From JAKFWF01 sp963741505 (GTDB lineage Bacteria; Pseudomonadota; Alphaproteobacteria; Rhizobiales; Hyphomicrobiaceae): DNA of 64,000 nt. The translations under genes were made by a program, and so were the position numbers. Each line of letters starts with the position of its first letter. The stretch's first letter is position 1. This document shows positions 16,052 through 25,476 of this stretch, piece by piece. The stretch is from positions 62,001-126,000 of the forward strand of contig CAVUIJ010000019.1 in NCBI GenBank assembly GCA_963741505.1, read 5' to 3'. The notes under the pieces are model-generated. The model saw nothing but the letters and a program-made list of their open reading frames with translations, was not told the DNA's origin and made no database searches.

Positions 16052-17983
16052 TCATTCCTCGGCAAGTGACGCGATCAACGCGCCCTGGGCGACCTGGGCG
16101 CCTTCCTGCAGGGCAATCTTGGCGATCCGGCCGTCGCGGGCGCTATGCAGGACGTGCTCCATCTTCATGGCTTCGACCACGGCGACCTTGTCACCCTTGA
16201 AGATGCTATCACCCTCGGCGACGAAGACCTTGGCGAGGCGGCCGTTGATTGGTGCTCGGATGGTATCGGCCGAGGCACCGTCGGCGATCGCGTCGATGTC
16301 ATAGGTCGGCCACGCGACGGCGTAGCGCACATTCTCGGCGTAGGCGTAGGCCCGTCCGCCGGCCATCGTCGAGAACACATTTTCGCCGACCGCATGCGGA
16401 CCCATGCCGTCGACCGCGACGAAGCCGGGTTCGCTCCACTCGACGTCGAAGACGCGCGGTGCGCCGTCGACCAGGGTCGCGACCGGTTGCCGGCGCGGCG
16501 GCCCGAGCGTGAAGGCATCCATTGTCGACCACGGATCACCGGTCGGACCGGTTCGCCGGGCGGCGAGCAGCGCCGCGACGGCATCGCCAAGGCCGCGTTT
16601 CAACTCGTCGGCATCGACGCGGGTCAGATGCTCGATCTCACGGCCGATGAAGGCCGTGTCCATGATGCCATCGACGACGTCGGAATGCTCGAGCAGGCGG
16701 CCGAGGAACGCGGCATTGGTCTTCGGCCCGAGTATTTCCAGCTCCTCGAGACCGGTCTCCAGATTATCGATCGCGGTTTGTCGGTCCACGCCGATGCCGA
16801 TCAACTTGGCAATCATCGAGTCGTAGAACGCTGAGATTTCGCTGCCGGTCTCGAATCCGGTCTCGAGCCGCAAGCCTTCGATCGCCGGCATGTCGAACAG
16901 GTCGATGCGGCCGACGCTCGGCATGAAGCCCTTGGCCGGGTCCTCGGCACACAGCCGGCCCTCGATGGCGTGGCCTTTCATCTGGATGTCAGTTTGCCGT
17001 CTGGGCAGCTTCTCTCCCGCCGCGACGCGCAACTGCCATTCGACGAGGTCGAGGCCGGTGATTTCCTCGGTCACCGGATGCTCGACCTGCAGCCGGGTGT
17101 TCATCTCGATGAAATACCATGGCGCGTCGGCGTCGAGCTTGCCGCCTTCGACCAGGAACTCGACGGTGCCGGCGCCGGCATAGCCGACCGACTTCGCGAG
17201 CTTGACGGCAGCGCCGCAGATCTTGTCGCGCAATTCCTGCGACATGCCCGGCGCCGGCGCTTCTTCGATCACCTTCTGGTGGCGCCGCTGCAAGGTGCAG
17301 TCGCGCTCGAACATGTGGACGACGTTGCCGTGGCTGTCGCCGAACACCTGCACCTCGATGTGGCGCGGCGCGACCACGAACTTTTCGACCAGAACATCGG
17401 GTTGCCGAAGGCAGATGCAGCCTCGCGCTGGGCGCTGTCGAGGAGGCCCGCGAAGTCCTGGTCCTTGGCGACGAGGCGCATGCCGCGCCCGCCGCCGCCG
17501 GCAACGGCCTTGATCATCACCGGGTAACCGATGCGCTTGGCTTCGGCTTTGAGCGTCTTCAGGTCCTGGGCCGCAGCCTTGGTAGCCTGGCACGACCGGC
17601 ACGCCAGCCTTGATTGCGATCTCCTTCGCCGCCGCCTTGCCACCGAGCGCGCGCATGGCAGCCGCGGTCGGTCCGACGAAAATGATGCCGGCCTTGGCAC
17701 AGGCCTCGGGCAGTTCGGCATTCTCGGACAGGAAGCCGTAGCCCGGATGGATGGCGCCGGCCCCCGTTGCCTTCGCCGCGGCAATGATCTTGTCGATGCG
17801 CAGATAGCTTTCCGTTGCCGGTGCGGCGCCGATATAGACCGCTTCGTCGGCGTCGCGCACGTGCATTGCCCGGGCGTCGGCATCGGAATAGACCGCCACC
17901 GTCTTCATGCCCATCCGCCTTGCGGTGCGGATGATGCGGCAGGCGATCTCGCCACGGTTGGCAATCAACAACTTATTGAACAT
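16052..17983 (-). CDS. Biotin-dependent acyl-CoA carboxylase alpha chain (PccA-like; two compensating indels)
   Basis: Biotin carboxylase plus biotin carrier in one chain of about 643 residues, as in propionyl- or methylcrotonyl-CoA carboxylase alpha subunits. It opens MFNKLLIANRGEIACRIIRT; FERDCTLQRRHQKVIEEAPA, EMNTRLQVEHPVTEEITGLD and the C-terminal biotin motif VVEAMKMEHVL are clear. Residues of about 134-192 are out of frame: an extra base near 17577 and a missing base near 17406 cancel. The other frame there restores IKAVAGGGGRGMRLV, the ATP-grasp glycine loop. The beta chain is not in the window. Which acyl-CoA is used is not decided by sequence. Confidence 0.9.
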   Translation of the reverse strand: MFNKLLIANRGEIACRIIRTARRMGMKTVAVYSDADARAMHVRDADEAVYIGAAPATESYLRIDKIIAAAKATGAGAIHPGYGFLSENAELPEACAKAGIIFVGPTAAAMRALGGKAAAKEIAIKAGVPVVPGYQGCGPGPEDAQSRSQAHRLPGDDQGRCRRRRARHAPRRQGPGLRGPPRQRPARGCICLRQPDVLVEKFVVAPRHIEVQVFGDSHGNVVHMFERDCTLQRRHQKVIEEAPAPGMSQELRDKICGAAVKLAKSVGYAGAGTVEFLVEGGKLDADAPWYFIEMNTRLQVEHPVTEEITGLDLVEWQLRVAAGEKLPRRQTDIQMKGHAIEGRLCAEDPAKGFMPSVGRIDLFDMPAIEGLRLETGFETGSEISAFYDSMIAKLIGIGVDRQTAIDNLETGLEELEILGPKTNAAFLGRLLEHSDVVDGIMDTAFIGREIEHLTRVDADELKRGLGDAVAALLAARRTGPTGDPWSTMDAFTLGPPRRQPVATLVDGAPRVFDVEWSEPGFVAVDGMGPHAVGENVFSTMAGGRAYAYAENVRYAVAWPTYDIDAIADGASADTIRAPINGRLAKVFVAEGDSIFKGDKVAVVEAMKMEHVLHSARDGRIAKIALQEGAQVAQGALIASLAEE

Positions 17984-18007
17984 CGGACTTTCGATCCCGG
18001 GGCATGA

Positions 18008-18424
18008 TCATTTCGGCAAGCAGAAGCCTTGGTACTGTGCGACGACGGGCTCACCGAAAAGACCGAAATGGCGCGAATGCACCGCTGGATGGTTGCCGGT
18101 CCGGGCGTCGCGATCATAGACGGTGGTGATATTGAGGAAACCTTCGCCGACGACTTCGAGATAGTGGTTGGCATTGAGGGCGCGCACGATGCGCAGTGCG
18201 CCGCGGCCTTTCGACGTCACCAGCTCGGCCTTCTGCGCCTCGAGGTCGACGGTCGCGATCTCGAAGGCGAGCGGTTTTGCCACGGCGCGGCGAAACCTCG
18301 ATTTGTCATAGGTCAGCGTCGTGCCGATCTTGAAGGTGCAGGCAAAGCCGGGCGTTGTCTCGGCGGCGTTAGCCGTGACCGACCCGATCGCCATCAGCGA
18401 TGCACCCACAATCATTCGAATTCG
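18008..18424 (-). CDS. Small secreted protein of unknown function
   Basis: About 138 residues with a signal peptide (MRIRMIVGASLMAIGSVTANA) and a mature part containing FACTFKIGTTLTYDKSRFRR and YLEVVGEGFLNITTVY. I do not recognise the family; the pattern of short strands suggests a small beta protein in the periplasm. The TTG at 18424 is chosen because GGAGG sits 8 bases upstream; the alternative is an ATG 9 bases further in. It sits upstream of the carboxylase gene on the same strand, 24 bases away. Confidence 0.7.
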   Translation of the reverse strand, partial: RIRMIVGASLMAIGSVTANAAETTPGFACTFKIGTTLTYDKSRFRRAVAKPLAFEIATVDLEAQKAELVTSKGRGALRIVRALNANHYLEVVGEGFLNITTVYDRDARTGNHPAVHSRHFGLFGEPVVAQYQGFCLPK

Positions 18425-18576
18425 CAAGTCATTTCCCTCCAACGGTGCCCATCTACCCGCGACCGTCATTGAAGAGGGTTGCACGCTCGAGCGCAATGGG
18501 GACAGTGTGAGTACTGGTCCACCCCTCTCGCAGGGACGGTCCAGGTTCATCCCCAACTCCAATTGCAGACATCGAC

Positions 18577-19377
18577 ATGCGCCCGAGAACGACTAGAACG
18601 CGATGGAGCGAGCTGACGACCACGGATTTCGTCGGCCTCGACCCGGAAACGACCATTGCCGTGCTGCCGGTGGCGGCGATCGAGCAGCATGGGCCGCATC
18701 TGCCGGTTTCGACCGACACCGTAATCGCCGACGGCATGATCGCCGAAGTGCTGCAGCGGCTGCCGGAGGACCTGCATATCCTGGTGCTGCCGACCCAGGC
18801 GATCGGCAAGTCGAACGAACATCTGCGCTCGCCCGGCACCATCACCCTGTCGGCCGAGACCGCGCTGCGGGCCTGGGTCGAGATCGGCGAGGCGGTCGAC
18901 CGAGCCGGCTTGCGCAAGCTCGTCTTGGTCAATTCGCATGGCGGCAACGCCGATCTGCTGAGCATCGTCGCGCGGGAGTTGAGGGTCCGGCACCAGATGC
19001 TGGTGGTCTCGGCAGCGTGGAGCCGGCTCGGCCGGCCGCCGGGGATCTTTACCGATCAGGAACTCAGCGTCGGCATCCACGCCGGCGACATCGAGACTTC
19101 GATGATGCTGCACTTCCGGCCCGATCTCGTGCACATGGAATACGCCGGTAACTTCGCCCCCGCCACCATCGAGATCGCCCGTGAGTTCGACATCCTGCGG
19201 CCGACCGGCTTCAACGCCTTTGGCTGGATCGCCCAGGATCTGCACGAGTCGGGTGCCGCCGGCGACGCCTCGCGGGCGACGGCGCAGAAGGGCCGAGCGA
19301 CCGCCGAGTTCCAGGCGCTGGAGTTCATCAAGCTGCTGCGTGACGTGATGCGGTTCAGTCTCGACAGATTGGCTTGA
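18577..19377 (+). CDS. Creatininase family amidohydrolase
   Basis: A 266-residue metal-dependent amidohydrolase of the creatininase/MftE/FAPy-deformylase superfamily. The hallmark motifs are present in order: AAIEQHGPHLPVSTDT, GKSNEHLRSPGTITL, VLVNSHGGNADLL and GIHAGDIETSMML, whose His, Glu and Asp ligands bind two metals. The substrate (creatinine, formamidopyrimidine or a peptide-derived amide) cannot be told from motifs. It converges on the RidA gene downstream. Confidence 0.88.
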   Translation: MRPRTTRTRWSELTTTDFVGLDPETTIAVLPVAAIEQHGPHLPVSTDTVIADGMIAEVLQRLPEDLHILVLPTQAIGKSNEHLRSPGTITLSAETALRAWVEIGEAVDRAGLRKLVLVNSHGGNADLLSIVARELRVRHQMLVVSAAWSRLGRPPGIFTDQELSVGIHAGDIETSMMLHFRPDLVHMEYAGNFAPATIEIAREFDILRPTGFNAFGWIAQDLHESGAAGDASRATAQKGRATAEFQALEFIKLLRDVMRFSLDRLA

Positions 19378-19388
19378 GCCGGACAACC

Positions 19389-19847
19389 TCAGGGCAGTCG
19401 CGGCAGATATGCGGTCGCCTCGACCTCGACCAGGATGTCGGGGCTCGGCAGCATGCCGCGGACCTCTACCACCGTGGACACCGGCGGGTCGGTCGGGAAA
19501 AACTGCCGGCGCACCTGGCTATATAACGGGTAATCCCGTAAGTCTTTGAAATATTGAACGAGTTTGAACACGTCGGCGATCGAGCCGCCGGCCTCCTCCA
19601 TGGTGGCGCGGATCTTGTCGAACACCGTCCAGCTTTGCGCCAGGATCGGCCCCTGCTTGGCGTCGACGGAAAATTCTCCTGTCTGGCCAATGGCTTGACA
19701 TGCGTTTGTGGGAATGTCGTCGAACCCCCGCACGATCTTGCCAGCCACCGGATCGACGGCGATGACGCCGGAAAGGAACACGAAATCGCCCATCCGCTTC
19801 CAGGCGGCATAGCGCGCGAGAGGGACCGCAGCGGTCGATTTGGTCAT
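19389..19847 (-). CDS. RidA family protein (YjgF-like)
   Basis: A 152-residue RidA/YjgF/UK114-fold protein, likely an enamine/imine deaminase or a relative. Segments MGDFVFLSGVIAVDP, SVDAKQGPILAQSWTVFDKI, MEEAGGSIADVFKLVQYFKD and STVVEVRGMLPSPDILVEVEA fit the family; the Arg/Glu of VEVRG...VEVEA correspond to its active-site face. Complete. A second RidA paralogue lies at about 54.5 kb, and the two are only distantly similar. Confidence 0.85.
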   Translation of the reverse strand: MTKSTAAVPLARYAAWKRMGDFVFLSGVIAVDPVAGKIVRGFDDIPTNACQAIGQTGEFSVDAKQGPILAQSWTVFDKIRATMEEAGGSIADVFKLVQYFKDLRDYPLYSQVRRQFFPTDPPVSTVVEVRGMLPSPDILVEVEATAYLPRLP

Positions 19848-20015
19848 GCACTTATCCTCGCGCGACGCTGATGTGGTAGGTTTCAGGCAGTCTAAACATG
19901 GTCCGACGATTTACAATCCGGCCCCGCATTGCCTTGACTTGGGGTCATCGGCCATGGCGAATGCGGGCTGAAACTTGAACGCAGCCACTCCCGAACAACT
20001 GTGGAGGGCACATTC

Positions 20016-21029
20016 GTGGCCGAAGGTGAGACCTTGAACCAGCTAACGACGTCGGCGTTGGACGACCAGCTGCCGATCCGCACATACCTGAAGTGGGAGG
20101 CACCGATCCTCGAGCTCGAGCGCAAGGTCGCGGAGCTCAAGACGTTGAACGCCGGTGAGAATTCGGTTTCGATTGCGGACGAGATCAGCAAGTTGCAGCA
20201 GAAGTCGCGGCAGGCTCTGGTCGACATGTATTCGAAACTGACGCCGTGGCAGAAGACGGAAGTGGCGCGCCATCCGGAGCGGCCGCATACGCTCGATTTC
20301 ATCAACGCCCTGATCGAGGAGTTCACGCCGCTGGCCGGTGACCGCTACTTCGCCGAGGACGCCGCGATCACGGGCGGCATGGGCAGCTTTCGCGGTCGCT
20401 CGGTCGTGATCATGGGCCACGAGAAGGGTGCCGACACCGAAGGCCGTATCCGCCACAACTTCGGCATGGCCCGGCCGGAAGGCTACCGCAAGGCGATTAG
20501 GCTGATGGAATTGGCCGAGCGTTTCGATATGCCGGTGCTCACGCTGATCGATACTCCCGGCGCCTATCCCGGCATCGGTGCCGAGGAGCGCGGCCAGGCC
20601 GAGGCCATCGCCCGTTCGACCGACGTCTGCCTCGGCCTCGGCGTGCCGATCATTTCGGTCGTGATCGGCGAGGGTGGATCGGGCGGCGCCGTCGCCATCG
20701 CTACCGCCAACCGCATCCTGATGCTGGAGCACGCGATCTACACCGTCGCCTCGCCGGAGGCCGCCGCCTCGATCCTGTGGCGCGATTCGGCGCGCGCCAT
20801 CGATGCCGCGACCAACATGAAGATCACCGCCCAGGATCTGCTGCAGCTCAAAGTGATCGATGGCATCATCTCGGAGCCGATCGGCGGCGCCCATCGCGAC
20901 CGGACGGCGGTGCTCAAGTCCACCGGCGATGCCATTGCCAAAGCACTGGCCGAGTTCGACAACATGGCGCCGGCGCAGGTGCGCCGCCAGCGCCAGGACC
21001 GGTTCATGGCCATCGGCCAATCGATCTGA
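20016..21029 (+). CDS. accA: Acetyl-CoA carboxylase carboxyltransferase subunit alpha
   Basis: AccA works with AccD to transfer carboxyl from biotin to acetyl-CoA, making malonyl-CoA for fatty-acid synthesis. The 337-residue protein shows EAPILELERKVAELK at the start, RPHTLDFINALIEEFTPLAG, GHEKGADTEGRIRHNFGMAR, the oxyanion region GSGGAVAIATANRILMLEHA and SPEAAASILWRD. A GTG start at 20016 is chosen because GGAGGG lies 7 bases upstream; an earlier GTG at 20001 lacks such a site. Complete; accD is not in the window. Confidence 0.95.
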   Translation: MAEGETLNQLTTSALDDQLPIRTYLKWEAPILELERKVAELKTLNAGENSVSIADEISKLQQKSRQALVDMYSKLTPWQKTEVARHPERPHTLDFINALIEEFTPLAGDRYFAEDAAITGGMGSFRGRSVVIMGHEKGADTEGRIRHNFGMARPEGYRKAIRLMELAERFDMPVLTLIDTPGAYPGIGAEERGQAEAIARSTDVCLGLGVPIISVVIGEGGSGGAVAIATANRILMLEHAIYTVASPEAAASILWRDSARAIDAATNMKITAQDLLQLKVIDGIISEPIGGAHRDRTAVLKSTGDAIAKALAEFDNMAPAQVRRQRQDRFMAIGQSI

Positions 21030-21223
21030 GCACAACTGCGACCCGAAAATTGCCCAATTCGAGGGCGTAGTCTGTCGCCATCGGATGATTCGACAGCCAT
21101 TGGCCCAGCGGCGAAAAAGTGGTAACGATTCGCTAACGTTAACTGGGCGTTAACGACTGAGGGACTAGGGGATCGGCGTGCGCCAGGGGCACGGTGTATC
21201 GCTTGATCGGCCTGGAAGGTGGA

Positions 21224-22189
21224 ATGAATAATTTCGTTCGAAGTGGGCTTGTCATTGCCGCCGGTCTGGCGCTGGCATCGTGCGGCCAGATCGACGTGCC
21301 GCCACATTTGCGTCCGCTGTCCAAAGAAACGCAGATGCTGCTCGGCAAGAAGCAGATGAAGACCAATGCGCCGATTTTTGTGCGCATCTTCAAGGAAGAA
21401 TCGGAGTTGGAAGTCTGGAAGCAGCGCGAGGACGGCCGCTTCTACCACTTCAAGACCTATCCGATCTGCAATTGGTCGGGCGACGTCGGGCCGAAGGTCG
21501 TGCAAGGCGACAAGCAGGCGCCGGAGGGCTTCTACACCGTCGCCCGTCACCAGATGAATCCGAACTCGCAGTTCTACCTGGCCTTCAACCTCGGCTATCC
21601 GAACGCCTACGATCGCGCCAACAAACGCACCGGCGACGCGCTGATGGTGCATGGCAAGTGCAAGTCGGCAGGCTGCTATGCCATGACCGATGCCTTCGTC
21701 GAGGAGATCTATGCGCTGGCGCGCGAAGCTTTCATTGGCGGCCAGGACGGCTTCCAGGTGCATGCTTTCCCGTTCCGCATGACGGATGCGAATCTCGCCC
21801 GGCATGCGAAACATCCCGCCGCCAAGTTCTGGGCGACATTGAAGGAAGGTTACGACTACTTCGAACTGGCGCGAGAGCTGCCGCAGGTCGCGGTCTGCGA
21901 GCGCAAGTACATCGTCAATCCGAAGTGGCGCGGCGGCGTGCAGCCGGCCAATCTTGACGCCGAACAGTCATGCCCGGCCTACGATCGACAGGTGCCGGAA
22001 CCGTTCAAGCCGACAAAGGGCGGGCAGGTAGCGGACGCCGAACGCGTGATCGTGCCGGGCCCCAAGATGCGCAGTATCGCCAGCAGCGGCATGGCCTCGC
22101 AGCCAGCGACCGCGGCCTCGATCCCAGCCTTCGGGCTGGGCTTCGGCTCCCAACAGCCGTCGAAGTCGATGTTCGGTTTCCTGCAATAA
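21224..22189 (+). CDS. YafK-type L,D-transpeptidase-family lipoprotein
   Basis: A 321-residue YkuD-fold protein. MNNFVRSGLVIAAGLALASC ends in a lipobox (LASC-G), predicting a lipoprotein. The catalytic signature HGKCKSAGCYAM contains the His and Cys of the HGxxxSxGC motif; GDKQAPEGFYTVARHQMNP and FNLGYPNAYDRAN are typical of the YafK/DpaA branch, whose characterised members cut links between peptidoglycan and Braun lipoprotein. The C-terminal ~75 residues are low-complexity. A closely related gene follows in tandem. Confidence 0.9.
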   Translation: MNNFVRSGLVIAAGLALASCGQIDVPPHLRPLSKETQMLLGKKQMKTNAPIFVRIFKEESELEVWKQREDGRFYHFKTYPICNWSGDVGPKVVQGDKQAPEGFYTVARHQMNPNSQFYLAFNLGYPNAYDRANKRTGDALMVHGKCKSAGCYAMTDAFVEEIYALAREAFIGGQDGFQVHAFPFRMTDANLARHAKHPAAKFWATLKEGYDYFELARELPQVAVCERKYIVNPKWRGGVQPANLDAEQSCPAYDRQVPEPFKPTKGGQVADAERVIVPGPKMRSIASSGMASQPATAASIPAFGLGFGSQQPSKSMFGFLQ

Positions 22190-22396
22190 TAATATGCAGC
22201 AAAAGGGGCACGCTCGCCACCCATCGTGATCCGGCGGCATCAGCCACGCCGAATAACGTTGGGCTATCCACGGCGACATGGTTTTTCGCGGTGCACGCTG
22301 CGCTTTGATCCTGCTAGACTTGGATAGTAAGCAGGAGATCCGGACAGCGCCCGCAGGGCGATCCCAAGTATTGTCCAGTCTAAGGGCGCTGCAGGA

Positions 22397-23662
22397 ATGC
22401 GACGGTTCATTTCGCAATTGACGCGTTGGCTGATGTTCGGCGGGATCGCGCTTGGCTTGGCAACATCCGCTGCCCACGCAGTGACGATCGAACTCAAGGA
22501 CGTCGCGTCCGACCGGGTCGAGCGGCAGCGCGCTGCTGCCGTCGGCAGCCTGCCGTTGCCCGGCACGCCTGATCTGGCAAGCTTCGAGCAGCGGCTGGCT
22601 GCGAAGGGCTTGAAGGCCGGCGACGACGTATTCATCCGCATCTTCAAGTCCGAGTTTGAACTCGAAGTCTGGATGCGCTCCGGCAACCGCTTCGTGCTGC
22701 TCGACACCTATCCGGTGTGTCACTGGTCCGGCACTGTCGGCCCGAAGATCCACGAGGGCGACAAACAGACGCCTGAAGGCTTCTATGAGGTCACCCGCCG
22801 ACAGTTGCATCTGATCGGGCGCCACCCGCGCTCGCTGAACCTCGGATTCCCCAACGCCTACGACAAGGTCAACCAGCGCACCGGTTCCTATATTCTGGTG
22901 CATGGTGGCTGTTCGTCGGTCGGCTGCTTTGCGATGACGAACTCCGTCGTGGCCGAAATCTACGGTCTCGCCGAGCGCGCCATCAAGGCCGGCCAGGAGC
23001 GGGTGCACGTGCACGTGTTCCCGTTCCGGATGACCGAAGCAAACATGGCGGCCAATGCCCGCAGCGAGTGGCAGCCGTTCTGGCAGAACCTGAAGGAAGG
23101 TTACGATGCCTTCGAGCTGACCAGGATGCCGCCCCAGATCGGGATTTGCGAGAAACGCTATCTGGTTCAGCCGATCGCGCCCGGGGAGGTGGCGGCCGCT
23201 GGCCCTTTAGCCGTTTGCGGCGACTCGTTCGCCGCGATAGCCGAGTGGGAGCGGCAGAGCAAGGCTGCCCGGCTCCAGTACAGCAAGTGGTGGCGTCAGC
23301 AAGCTTCACTCCCGAGCAGGTCGGTGTTCAGCCGGCGGTTCCAATCGCCGCGCCTGCCGCACCGACTGGCAACGCTGCCACATCCGCGCTTGCCCTCCCC
23401 GCCGACGGCGGCAACAGAGCCGCTCGCCGAGCAGTCGCAGAAATTGGCCAGCGCCGCGTCGCCGCGGACGGCCTCGAGCCAGATGCCCGGCCGGTCAAGC
23501 CCCGGCGCCGCGCTGCTGGACGAGGTTCCATGCGATCTGAACCTGGCGAGCTGCCGGAAGTGGCTCGAGCTCCGAAAGCGGGCGGCAGCTAAGGCGTTCG
23601 CTTTCCGCGATGGCCAGCCGCTTTCCGGCCCACGCAAGAAGACGGCGGCGCGGTCGCGCTGA
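22397..23662 (+). CDS. Second YafK-type L,D-transpeptidase-family protein with long tail
   Basis: About 421 residues. A signal peptide (MRRFISQLTRWLMFGGIALG, cleavage after AHA) precedes a YkuD domain with DVFIRIFKSEFELEVW, GDKQTPEGFYEVTRRQLH and catalytic HGGCSSVGCFAM. The core is a clear paralogue of the preceding gene. The C-terminal ~120 residues are Pro/Ser/Arg-rich. Between about 23290 and 23520 another frame reads as a plausible Ala/Pro linker (FTPEQVGVQPAVPIAAPAAP), so a pair of compensating indels in the tail is possible. Predicted periplasmic. Confidence 0.87.
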   Translation: MRRFISQLTRWLMFGGIALGLATSAAHAVTIELKDVASDRVERQRAAAVGSLPLPGTPDLASFEQRLAAKGLKAGDDVFIRIFKSEFELEVWMRSGNRFVLLDTYPVCHWSGTVGPKIHEGDKQTPEGFYEVTRRQLHLIGRHPRSLNLGFPNAYDKVNQRTGSYILVHGGCSSVGCFAMTNSVVAEIYGLAERAIKAGQERVHVHVFPFRMTEANMAANARSEWQPFWQNLKEGYDAFELTRMPPQIGICEKRYLVQPIAPGEVAAAGPLAVCGDSFAAIAEWERQSKAARLQYSKWWRQQASLPSRSVFSRRFQSPRLPHRLATLPHPRLPSPPTAATEPLAEQSQKLASAASPRTASSQMPGRSSPGAALLDEVPCDLNLASCRKWLELRKRAAAKAFAFRDGQPLSGPRKKTAARSR

Positions 23663-23754
23663 CCGGCCTCTTGTCATCCTTCGGTCTGCACCCCAAAACA
23701 GGTTCACGAACTTGCGGTCTGGCAGTGGCTGGACCGTCGTCGGGAGATTTCGAT

Positions 23755-24327
23755 TTGACCTACGAACGCATTCGCGCTGCACTCGAGAAGGCGCTCGAGA
23801 CGTTTCTGTTCGCCAGCCGCTGGATGCTGGCACCTTTCTACGCCGGCCTTGCCCTCAGCCTGATCGTGCTGTTCATCAAGTTCGCCCAGGAGTTCTGGCA
23901 TATCGCCATAACGGCATTCTCCGCGACCGGGTCGGAGGTCATTCTGGGGGTGCTGAGCCTGGTCGATCTAGCATTCACCGGCTCGCTGCTGGTCATCGTG
24001 ATCTTCTCCGGTTACGAGAATTTCGTCTCCAAGATCGACCACACCCACCATCGCGACTGGCCGGAGTGGATGGGTACGATCGACTTTACCGGCCTGAAGC
24101 TGAAGCTCTTGTCCTCGATCGTCGCGATTTCGGCGATCCAGCTCTTGAAGCAATTCATGTCGCTGAAGACGGTCACCGACCGCGAGATGTTCTGGTACGT
24201 CGTGGTTCATATCGTATTCGTGGTGTCGAGCGTGCTGCTGGCGCTTTCCGACAAGATCTCCGCGCATAGCGAAAAGCCACCGGCAGTCGCTGCGGGTGAC
24301 GCGGGCAAGAAGGCGGGCGATCACTGA
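23755..24327 (+). CDS. UPF0114 (YqhA) family membrane protein
   Basis: About 190 residues with four hydrophobic segments: MLAPFYAGLALSLIVLFIKF, VILGVLSLVDLAFTGSLLVI, LKLLSSIVAISAIQLLKQF and YVVVHIVFVVSSVLLAL. FASRWMLAPFYAGL and VDLAFTGSLLVIVIFSGYENFV are typical of UPF0114, an inner-membrane family of unknown function. A TTG at 23755 with GGAG 8 bases upstream is taken as the start; an upstream in-frame ATG at 23671 adds a non-conserved extension. Confidence 0.85.
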   Translation: MTYERIRAALEKALETFLFASRWMLAPFYAGLALSLIVLFIKFAQEFWHIAITAFSATGSEVILGVLSLVDLAFTGSLLVIVIFSGYENFVSKIDHTHHRDWPEWMGTIDFTGLKLKLLSSIVAISAIQLLKQFMSLKTVTDREMFWYVVVHIVFVVSSVLLALSDKISAHSEKPPAVAAGDAGKKAGDH

Positions 24328-24350
24328 ACAGCGGGAGCTGCGCGACCGGC

Positions 24351-25476
24351 ATGGCTGGCAAGCCCCGCATCCTGATCGTCGGCGGTTACGGCGCGTTCGG
24401 GCAGCGGGCGGCCGAGCGACTGGCGCGCGAAGCCGACATCGAGATAATTGTCGCCGGGCGCACGCTGGAGCGCGCGCGGCGAGCCGTTGCAGTCCTGTCG
24501 CCGGCTGCCGCCGCGGAGCTTTCGATCGCGATGGTCGACGCCGCGACGCCGGATCAAGCAACCTTGAGGTCATTGGCGCCGTCGATCATAATGAATGCCT
24601 CGGGCCCTTTCCAGGCACAGGATTTCTCGCTGGCCCGCGCGGCCATCGCAATTGGTGCGCATTACATCGATCTGGCAGACGCCGCCGACTTCGTGATCGG
24701 CTTCGCCGGCGATCGCGAGCTTGATGCCGGGGCCCGTGCACGGGGGGTGCTGGTGACGAGCGGCGCCAGCACAGTGCCGGCGATCTCGGGCGCGGTGCTC
24801 GACCATTTCGCGCAAGCGTTCGCGCCGCTGTCGCAGGTGCACTATGGCATTTCGCCCGGCAACAGTTTCGATCCAGGTCCGGCGACCACGGCCTCGATCA
24901 TGGGCGCACTCGGCAAGGCGTTCGAGACTAGGCGCGCTGGCCGGTGGGTCACGGTTCACGGCTGGCAGGGGCTGTCGCGCCATCGCTTCCCGACGCTCGG
25001 CCGGCGTTGGATGGGTTATTGCAACGTGCCCGATTTGAAGCTGTTTGCCGACCGCTATCCGAGTTTGCAGACCATCGAATTCAAGGCCGGTGTCGAGGTG
25101 TCGGCGTTTCACCTCGGTCTGTGGGCACTGTCTTGGCCGAGCCGTTGGGGATTGCTGCGAAAGCCGGAGCGGCTGGCTGCGCCGCTGCTGGCGGCAAAGC
25201 GCGGCTTGAGGTTCCTCGGCAGCGATGCCGGCGGCATGTTCGTGCAGCTCGGCGGCACCGGTACCGACGGCGGACGCAAAGAGGTTTTGTGGCATCTCGA
25301 GGCGTTTGAATGGCTGCGGCCCCTACATTCCGGCGACGCCGGCGGTGGTTCTGGCCAAGAAGCTCGTCCGCGGCGAGGTGGCCGCCCGCGGGGCTTGTGC
25401 CTGCGTCGGCCTCCTCACGCTGGCCGAGATCGAGCGCGAGCTTGCTGATCTCGACATAAGGACGACCACATCATGA
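24351..25476 (+). CDS. Saccharopine dehydrogenase-like NAD(P)-binding protein (frameshifted)
   Basis: Rossmann-fold protein of about 375 residues. GKPRILIVGGYGAFGQRAAE carries the GxGxxG-like nucleotide loop; MNASGPFQAQDFSLARAAI, GAHYIDLADAADFV and SGASTVPAISGAVLDHF are hallmarks of trans-acting saccharopine dehydrogenase-like enzymes. One extra T in GCGTTTGAA near 25306 breaks the frame; removing it restores NGCGPYIPATPAVVLAKKLV to a TGA at 25476. The end overlaps the DUF4166 start (ATGA). The substrate is unknown; it is probably not lysine biosynthesis. Confidence 0.87.
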
